Origin: DAHUYF01 sp035945115
Lineage (GTDB): Bacteria; Pseudomonadota; Alphaproteobacteria; ATCC43930; CGMCC-115725
NCBI GenBank assembly: GCA_035945115.1
Contig: DASZAN010000169.1
Location: forward strand, 29,330 to 93,329
Length of the DNA: 64,000 bases
Direction: 5' to 3'
This document shows, one piece after another, positions 58,498 through 64,000 of this stretch. Each line of letters begins with the position of its first letter. The stretch's first letter is position 1. Below the pieces are notes generated by a model that searched no databases, was not told where the DNA came from, and saw only the letters and a list, made by a program, of their open reading frames with translations. A program made the position numbers and the translations under genes.

Positions 58498-59691
58498 ATG
58501 ACCGACCAAGTTGAGAGAGCCACCGCATTACGCGTGTCGCCACTTTCTCCAGTCCACTCCGTGGCCAGCCGCCGTTCGCATTTCCGAGCGGCTTCGCTCG
58601 GCGCCATTCTTCTCTTCCTCGTACTGGGCCTTGGCGCGCTCTGGTGGAGTCGGCAGCACACGCCCGTTCCGCGCTATGTTACCGCGCCGGTGACACGCGG
58701 CGCCATCGTGCGCGCGGTGACCGCGACCGGTACCGTCAATCCCGAGCTCACGATCATCGTCGGCAGCTATGTCTCGGGCGTCATCCAGAGCCTCGCCTGC
58801 GACTACAACACCGAGGTGAAAGCGGGCCAGGTCTGTGCCAAAATCGATCCGCGCCCCTTCCGCGCGGCGCTCGATCAATATTCGGGCCAGCTTCAGCGCG
58901 ACCGGGCTATTCTCGAGAAGGACCGCGCCAATCTCGCGCGCTATCAGAAGCTCGCGGCCGAGAACTCGATCGCGCGCCAGCAGGCGGAGGACCAGGCCTA
59001 CCTCGTCCAGCAGGACGAAGGCACGGTGAAGATCGATGAGGCGCTGGTCGAAAGCGCCACGCTCAATTTGGGCTATACGGATATCGTCTCGCCCGTGGAC
59101 GGCACCGTCGTCTCGCGCAACGTCACCCAGGGTCAGACGGTGGCGGCGAGCTTCCAGACGCCAACGCTCTTCCTCATCGCCACCGACCTCAAGAAGATGG
59201 AGGTCGACACCAACGTCAGCGAGAGCGATATCGGCGGCATCAAGGAAGGCGCCGCAGCGACCTTCACCGTCGACGCTTTCCCCAAGCGCGTCTTCACGGG
59301 AATCGTGAGGCAAGTTCGCCAGTCGCCGCAGACGGTGCAAAACGTCGTCACCTTCGATGTGGTGATCGGCGTCGACAACGTCGATCTGGCGCTGAAGCCG
59401 GGCATGACCGCTTCCACGCGGATCATCGTCGATCAGCGCGGCGACGCACTGCGCGTGCCGAACCAAGCTCTGCGCTATGCGCCCGGCGGCTTGGTGAGCG
59501 CGGCGGCCGCGTCGCGCGTTTGGGTCCTGCGCAACGGTCAGCCGACGCCATTGGCGGTCGAGATCGGCCTCGATGACGAGAATTACACAGAGATTCTCAG
59601 AAGCGATCTCCGCGGCGACGATGCCGTCATCACCGCCGAGGAGCGCGGTTCGAGCAGCGCCGCCTCGGGCGCGGCGATGCCGCATTTCTGA
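58498..59691 (+). CDS. macA: MacA-like periplasmic adaptor (HlyD/RND family)
   Basis: A 397-residue inner-membrane-anchored adaptor: N-terminal helix (LGAILLFLVLGLGALWWS), barrel-sandwich hybrid and coiled-coil hairpin (LDQYSGQLQRDRAILEKDRA, YQKLAAENSIARQQAEDQAY), lipoyl region (IVSPVDGTVVSRNVTQGQTV) and membrane-proximal domain. Links the MacB ABC pump to an outer-membrane channel. Ends 12 nt before macB, so one operon. No TolC gene is in the window. Confidence 0.93.
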   Translation: MTDQVERATALRVSPLSPVHSVASRRSHFRAASLGAILLFLVLGLGALWWSRQHTPVPRYVTAPVTRGAIVRAVTATGTVNPELTIIVGSYVSGVIQSLACDYNTEVKAGQVCAKIDPRPFRAALDQYSGQLQRDRAILEKDRANLARYQKLAAENSIARQQAEDQAYLVQQDEGTVKIDEALVESATLNLGYTDIVSPVDGTVVSRNVTQGQTVAASFQTPTLFLIATDLKKMEVDTNVSESDIGGIKEGAAATFTVDAFPKRVFTGIVRQVRQSPQTVQNVVTFDVVIGVDNVDLALKPGMTASTRIIVDQRGDALRVPNQALRYAPGGLVSAAAASRVWVLRNGQPTPLAVEIGLDDENYTEILRSDLRGDDAVITAEERGSSSAASGAAMPHF

Positions 59692-59703
59692 CCGCAAACG
59701 ACG

Positions 59704-61815
59704 ATGCCGTCCTCCGAGCCCGTCCTCAAGGTCGAGAGTGTCACGCGCGTCTTTGCCATCGGCGATGTCGAGGTACACGCACTCCGCGGCGTAAGCCTCA
59801 GGGTCGAGCCCGGCGAGTTCGTCGCCATCATGGGGTCGTCGGGCTCGGGCAAATCGACGCTCATGTCGATCCTCGGCTGTCTCGACCGGCCGACCCGGGG
59901 TCATTACTACTTCGAAGGCGTGGACGTGGCGGCGCTCAGCGAGCCCAATCTCGCGCGCATTCGCAGCGAGCGCATCGGTTTCGTCTTCCAGAGCTTCAAT
60001 CTGCTGGCGCGCACCAGCGCCCTCGAGAATGTGGGATTGCCGCTTTATTACGCCGCCTCGGGACCGGCGGGTCGCACCCAGCGGCTCGAGCGGGCACGCG
60101 CCGCACTGCAGTTCGTCGGGCTCGGCGAGCGCGCCGACAACACGCCCGGCCAGCTCTCCGGCGGCCAGCAGCAGCGGGTCGCCATCGCGCGCGCCCTCAT
60201 CAACGCACCGAGCCTGCTGCTCGCCGACGAGCCCACCGGCAACCTTGATACCAAAACCTCGCACGAAATCATGAAGACGCTGGTTGCGCTCAACCGCGAT
60301 CAAGGCGTCACCATCGTTCTCGTCACGCACGAAGCCGACATCGCGGCTTACGCCAAGCGCGTGGTGACGATGCGCGACGGCGCGATCATCGCCGATGAGC
60401 CCGTGCAAGAGCGGGCGGCCGTTTCGCCGGCTGCGGCCACACACGGGATTCGCGTGTCACCCATCCCTCCGCGCGAGGTGCGTGCCGCCGCGCCGAGCGC
60501 GAGCTTCTCGGGCTTCGCCGTAATGATCCTCGCCGCGGCGGCACAGGCGATCGGGCGCAATAAAATGCGCTCCGCCCTCACCATGCTCGGCGTCTTCATC
60601 GGCGTCGCCGCGCTCATCGTCATGGTCGCTGTCGGCGAAGGCGCCGACGCGGCGGTACGCAAGCAGATCGAACGGCTCGGCACCAACGTCGTCGTCATCC
60701 TGCCGGGCGCGCTGACGACGGGCGGCGTGCGCGGCGGATTCGGCAGCGCCAGCACGCTCACCGTTGGCGATGCGCAAGCGATCCGGCGCGAAGATCCCGC
60801 CGTCGCCCAGACCGGCTTCCTCATCCGCCAGCAAGGGCAGGTGCAATATCGCAGCCGCAACTGGACGACCAACATCCAGGGCGTGAGCGCCAACTATCCG
60901 CCGATCACCAATTGGCGCATCGCAGCGGGCCGTGCCATCACCGGCGAGGACGAGAGCAAGGCGGAGCTCGTCGCGGTCATCGGACAGACGGTCTATCGCC
61001 AGCTCTTCGATCCCTATGAAAACCCGCTTGGCGCCGTCATCCAGGTGAAGAGCGTGCCGCTTCGCGTGATCGGCGTGCTCGACGCCAAGGGCCAATCGCC
61101 CTTTGGCCAAGACCAGGACGACCTCGTCATGACGCCGTTCTCGACCGCCGAGCGCAAGGTGCTGGGCGTCGCGGCGCCAAGCCAGCAGCAGTCGCCGCTC
61201 AATTGGCCCTATCTCCCGCCACCCAACCCCTACAATCTTCAGCCGCGATTGACCGGCTTCGCCAATCAGATCTACGTGCAGGCGACGCGCTCGGACCAGG
61301 TGCAGAACGCGATCGCGCAGGCGACCGAGACGCTGGCGCGCCGCCATCGCATCAAGCCCGGCGAGATCAAGGATTTCGACGTGCGCAATCTCAGCCAATT
61401 CGTCGAAACCGCCGAAAGCAGCAGCCGCATCATGGCGATTCTCCTCGCCTCCGTGGCGTCGATCTCGCTCCTTGTTGGTGGCATTGGCATCATGAACATC
61501 CTGCTCGTCTCCGTCACCGAGCGGACGCGCGAGATCGGCCTCAGGATGGCGATCGGCGCGCGGCGGCTCCATGTGCTGCTGCAGTTCCTCGCTGAGGCAA
61601 TCTTTTTGAGCGTGACCGGCGGCCTTGCTGGAATCGTTGCGGGCGTGCTCGTTTCGGCAGCCATCACCCTGGTGCTCGGCTGGCCCGCGCCGTTCTCGCC
61701 GCTGGCAATGGCGGGCGGCTTTGTCTTCGCCGCGGCGGTCGGCGTGTTCTTCGGCTACTACCCCGCCCGCAAGGCGGCGCATCTCGATCCGATCGAAGCG
61801 CTCCGCTACGAATAG
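59704..61815 (+). CDS. macB: MacB-like ABC exporter (fused ATPase-permease)
   Basis: A 703-residue type VII ABC transporter: N-terminal ATPase with Walker A MGSSGSGKST (43-52), signature LSGGQQQRVAIARALI and Walker B LLLADEPTGNLDTKTS, then a linker, TM1 (SALTMLGVFIGVAALIVMVA), a periplasmic MacB-PCD domain, and TM2-4 with the FtsX motif (GGIGIMNILLVSVTERTREI, GLRMAIGAR). Uses ATP to move molecules (lipids, peptides, macrolides) from periplasm outward with MacA and a TolC-type channel. Length slightly above the E. coli protein. Confidence 0.96.
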   Translation: MPSSEPVLKVESVTRVFAIGDVEVHALRGVSLRVEPGEFVAIMGSSGSGKSTLMSILGCLDRPTRGHYYFEGVDVAALSEPNLARIRSERIGFVFQSFNLLARTSALENVGLPLYYAASGPAGRTQRLERARAALQFVGLGERADNTPGQLSGGQQQRVAIARALINAPSLLLADEPTGNLDTKTSHEIMKTLVALNRDQGVTIVLVTHEADIAAYAKRVVTMRDGAIIADEPVQERAAVSPAAATHGIRVSPIPPREVRAAAPSASFSGFAVMILAAAAQAIGRNKMRSALTMLGVFIGVAALIVMVAVGEGADAAVRKQIERLGTNVVVILPGALTTGGVRGGFGSASTLTVGDAQAIRREDPAVAQTGFLIRQQGQVQYRSRNWTTNIQGVSANYPPITNWRIAAGRAITGEDESKAELVAVIGQTVYRQLFDPYENPLGAVIQVKSVPLRVIGVLDAKGQSPFGQDQDDLVMTPFSTAERKVLGVAAPSQQQSPLNWPYLPPPNPYNLQPRLTGFANQIYVQATRSDQVQNAIAQATETLARRHRIKPGEIKDFDVRNLSQFVETAESSSRIMAILLASVASISLLVGGIGIMNILLVSVTERTREIGLRMAIGARRLHVLLQFLAEAIFLSVTGGLAGIVAGVLVSAAITLVLGWPAPFSPLAMAGGFVFAAAVGVFFGYYPARKAAHLDPIEALRYE

Positions 61816-61851
61816 AGCGGTTTTCAGCCATCCGGCGTCTCAAGGAGTACC

Positions 61852-62568
61852 TCAGCTTTCCTGTGAAGAGGTGTCGATCACCGCTCCTGATATCGGATCG
61901 ACCCACACGAGATGATCGCGAACCTTCTTTACCCCCGGAACGTTCTCGGCCAGCACGTGCAACGCCACGCGCTCGCGCTCATCGGTGATGACGCCGCGGA
62001 GCTCGACTGTTCCCTCGGCGACAACGGCATCGACGCTGGCGCTCGGTGTCCACGGCTGCTTCGCGATTTCGGCGAGAATGCGCTCGCGGAGTTCCGCATC
62101 GGAGATCGCTTTCGCGCGCGGCTTCGGCAACAGCTCTGCCAGTCCCTTCAGCAGGTCGGCTCGGCTCACCAAGCCGACGAGCCGATCATTCTCAAGCACG
62201 GGAAGACGTTTCACGCCACGCGATTCCATCAACGCGACGACTTCAGCAAGCGACGTCTCGGGGGTGACCGAAACCACTGGGCTGCTCATGACCTCTTCGA
62301 CCTTGCGTGCATGCGTCTGCGCATATTCTTGGGCGAGGCGTCCCGGCCCGATCAGCAGCCTCACCCATCGAGAATGCGGCTTCTCCGTGTCGGTTTCGCT
62401 GCGTCGCAAGAGATCGCCCTCGGTGATCATGCCGACGACGCGACCTTTAGCATCGACCACCGGAACCCCGCTGAAGCGATGAAACACCATAAGCCTCGCC
62501 ACCTCTTCGATGGACGCCTCAGCCGTGGTCGTGATCACGCTACGGGTCATGACATCGGCGGCTTGCAT
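61852..62568 (-). CDS. CBS-pair plus BON-domain protein
   Basis: A 238-residue cytosolic protein: two CBS domains (DVMTRSVITTTAEASIEEVA with VVGMITEGDLLRRSE; EVMSSPVVSVTPETSLAEVV with LVGLVSRADLLKGLAELL) separated by a linker, then a C-terminal BON domain (ILAEIAKQPWTPSASVDAVV, TVELRGVITDERERVALHVL, ENVPGVKKVRDHLVWVDP). CBS pairs bind adenosyl nucleotides; this fusion is frequent in rhizobia with unknown function. Convergent with macB, divergent from the cytochrome c gene. Confidence 0.93.
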   Translation of the reverse strand: MQAADVMTRSVITTTAEASIEEVARLMVFHRFSGVPVVDAKGRVVGMITEGDLLRRSETDTEKPHSRWVRLLIGPGRLAQEYAQTHARKVEEVMSSPVVSVTPETSLAEVVALMESRGVKRLPVLENDRLVGLVSRADLLKGLAELLPKPRAKAISDAELRERILAEIAKQPWTPSASVDAVVAEGTVELRGVITDERERVALHVLAENVPGVKKVRDHLVWVDPISGAVIDTSSQES

Positions 62569-62712
62569 TGCTTGCCTCCATTCCTAGAACTGCCCTCTAG
62601 GGTAGCGCTCACAGCCCTGGGCGGGAGTGCCGTTGGGCTGCCAACCTGCTCCGGCGATATCTGTGTTTCGCGCTGCATATAGTGGGAGGGCACCGGTCAG
62701 AAAGGTAACATC

Positions 62713-63078
62713 ATGAAAAAGCACCTCGTGGCCGCTCTCCTCGTCGCTGTCGCCGCGGCCTCCGCGCCGACGGTTCATGCGGAGGGCCAGTCGAACGCGG
62801 AGGACATCCGGGCCGGCCGCGTCCTCTCGCTTAGGATATGCACGGCATGCCACTTCGTCTCGCGCGATCAGGATATGCCGCCGATCCTGCGGCCGCCGGC
62901 ACCGAGCTTCCCGAGCATCGCCAACCGGCGCGGCGCGACCGAGGAAAGCGTACGCCAATTCTTGGCGACGACGCATAGCACGGTGCGGAGCCTCAACAGC
63001 ATGCCCAATCCGGCGCTCACCGATGACCAGATCCGGCAAGCGGCGGCATTTCTCGTGAGCCTCAAAAAAGCTCCCTAA
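62713..63078 (+). CDS. periplasmic monohaem cytochrome c
   Basis: A 121-residue class I cytochrome c: signal peptide (HLVAALLVAVAAASAPTVHA), haem site CTACH at 43-47, and an axial Met in TVRSLNSMPNPALTDDQIRQ near residue 98. Length is small for such proteins. AAAGG lies 8 nt before the ATG. It may supply electrons to the di-haem peroxidase at 49.2 kb, though it is 13 kb away; independent respiratory or methylotrophic roles are also possible. Confidence 0.9.
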   Translation: MKKHLVAALLVAVAAASAPTVHAEGQSNAEDIRAGRVLSLRICTACHFVSRDQDMPPILRPPAPSFPSIANRRGATEESVRQFLATTHSTVRSLNSMPNPALTDDQIRQAAAFLVSLKKAP

Positions 63079-63163
63079 TGGGACGTTGCGCATCCTTTCT
63101 GATGAATTCGTGTCGCCGCTTGACCTTCGCTAAAACAGCGGCCTCCAGCAGGAGGATCGGGCG

Positions 63164-63865
63164 ATGGTCGAGAAGGTGGCGGTGGTGACGGCGGGCGGCA
63201 GCGGCATCGGCGCCGCGGCCGCACGCCAATTGGCGGAGCACGGCTTCAAGCTCGCGGTGCTCTCGTCTTCGGGCAAAGGCGAGGCATTGGCGACGGAATT
63301 GGGTGGCGTCGGCGTCACCGGATCGAACCAATCGACCAACGATTTGAAGCGGCTCGTCGATACGACGATGGCGCGCTGGGGCCGCATCGACGTGCTCGTC
63401 AACAGCGCCGGCCACGGTCCCCGCGCGCCGGTGCTCGAGCTCACGGACGAGCAATGGCACACCGGCCTCGACATTTATCTGATGAATGTCATTCGGCCGA
63501 CGCGGCTGGTGGCCCCGATCATGGCGAAGCAGAAGGGGGGCGCAATCGTCAACGTCTCCACCGCCTGGGCCTTCGAGCCGAGCGCGATGTTCCCCACCTC
63601 CGCCGTCTTCCGCGCCGGTCTCGCCGCTTTCACGAAGCTCTTTGCCGATGAGTACGCCACCCAAAATGTCCGCATGAACAACGTCCTTCCCGGCTGGATC
63701 GACAGCCTGCCCGCGAGCGAGGAGCGCCGGCAAACCGTGCCGATGCGGCGCTATGGCAAGGCCGCGGAAATCGCCGCCACCATCGCCTTCCTCGCCTCGG
63801 AGGGTGCAGGCTACATCACCGGGCAGAACATCAGGGTGGATGGCGGGCTCATGCGCGGGATTTGA
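63164..63865 (+). CDS. SDR-family protein lacking the canonical YxxxK
   Basis: A 233-residue Rossmann-fold short-chain dehydrogenase-like protein: NAD(P) motif TAGGSGIGAAAARQLAEHGF, NSAG at 80-83, and the C-terminal EIAATIAFLASEGAGYITGQ with VDGG. At the active site the expected Tyr and Lys are replaced: SAVFR (146-150) occupies the YxxSK position, with S132/T133 as the usual Ser site. It may be inactive, or use another mechanism, or be a binding protein. GGAGG 8 nt before the ATG decides the start. Substrate unknown. Confidence 0.88.
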   Translation: MVEKVAVVTAGGSGIGAAAARQLAEHGFKLAVLSSSGKGEALATELGGVGVTGSNQSTNDLKRLVDTTMARWGRIDVLVNSAGHGPRAPVLELTDEQWHTGLDIYLMNVIRPTRLVAPIMAKQKGGAIVNVSTAWAFEPSAMFPTSAVFRAGLAAFTKLFADEYATQNVRMNNVLPGWIDSLPASEERRQTVPMRRYGKAAEIAATIAFLASEGAGYITGQNIRVDGGLMRGI

Positions 63866-63894
63866 GCGTAGGCTTTCGCAGCCGAGCGCCTGCC

Positions 63895-63996
63895 GCACCC
63901 CCCTCCCTACCCTCCCCCTCAAGGGGGGAGGGGCTTTCCTTTCTGAAATGGCACCTCCCCCTCCCCCCTTGAGGGGGAGGGTAGGGAGGGGGGTGC
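63895..63996. repeat. 39-bp perfect inverted repeat after the SDR gene
   Basis: Left arm 63895-63933 and right arm 63958-63996 are perfect reverse complements over 39 nt with a 24-nt loop. Each arm also contains its own palindrome (CCTCCCCCTCAAGGGGGGAGG). The element resembles the C/G-rich dispersed hairpin repeats of Hyphomicrobiales-like genomes and may also terminate the SDR transcript. It runs almost to the window's end, so the complete element may extend further. Confidence 0.9.
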
Positions 63997-64000
63997 CCGG

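Noticed and set aside
60457..61782. 441-codon minus-strand frame opposite macB
   Set aside because: It is the mirror of a confirmed ABC transporter with all motifs; composition is typical of antisense reading of GC-rich coding DNA.

Overview
The window reads as chromosomal DNA of an alphaproteobacterium, probably Hyphomicrobiales/Rhodospirillales-like. The base composition is very GC-rich. The tol-pal, ruvCAB, yebC, ftsH-tilS-cpoB and zapA-ssrS gene orders are those of this class, and the spacers carry repeats typical of it (the one that translates to MAGLDPAIHV, and CCCTCTCC...GGAGAGGG hairpins). No rRNA, tRNA, phage, transposase or CRISPR array was seen.

Layout. 1-9.4 kb: transport and catabolism. 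It holds the end of a TRAP permease, an NMT1-like binding protein, an MHS-family symporter, a MaoC hydratase with a tartrate/D-malate-type dehydrogenase, a PhzF protein, and a divergent EamA exporter/MocR regulator pair with nested palindromes between them. 9.5-13.4 kb: a two-subunit molybdenum hydroxylase facing a LuxR-type regulator. 13.4-29.2 kb, all minus strand: a housekeeping superoperon running yebC, ruvC, ruvA, ruvB, ybgC, tolQ, tolR, tolA, tolB, pal, terminator, cpoB, tilS, ftsH, folP, glmM, thiD, with many 1-4 nt stop/start overlaps. 29.5-43.5 kb: YmdB-type phosphoesterase, 6S RNA, zapA, a ParB-like/Sel1 pair, ispE, a TPR lipoprotein, ETF-QO, a family-4-type uracil-DNA glycosylase, a lytic transglycosylase, moaB, two TIGR04282/04283-type glycosyltransferases, a thioesterase and a DUF1287 protein.

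43.5-64 kb is more accessory. It contains a chromate-type cluster (rhodanese remnant, beta-propeller, ChrB domain, ChrA); an OmpR/histidine-kinase pair divergent from PepSY, di-haem peroxidase and PepSY genes; a four-gene envelope operon (tandem DUF1259, Tat-exported sandwich protein, YncE-like propeller, small outer-membrane barrel); an unknown membrane/secreted pair; asd behind a leader terminator; a broken response-regulator fragment beside a Crp/FNR regulator; gene fragments; macAB; a CBS-BON protein; a cytochrome c; and an SDR protein without the canonical YxxxK.

The best candidates for undescribed biology are the DUF1259 operon (50.9-54.2 kb) with its PepSY/di-haem neighbours, and the ParB-like/Sel1 pair (31.7-33.3 kb), whose two proteins share an N-terminal motif. 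All functional statements come from reading motifs and recognising families; no database search was run.
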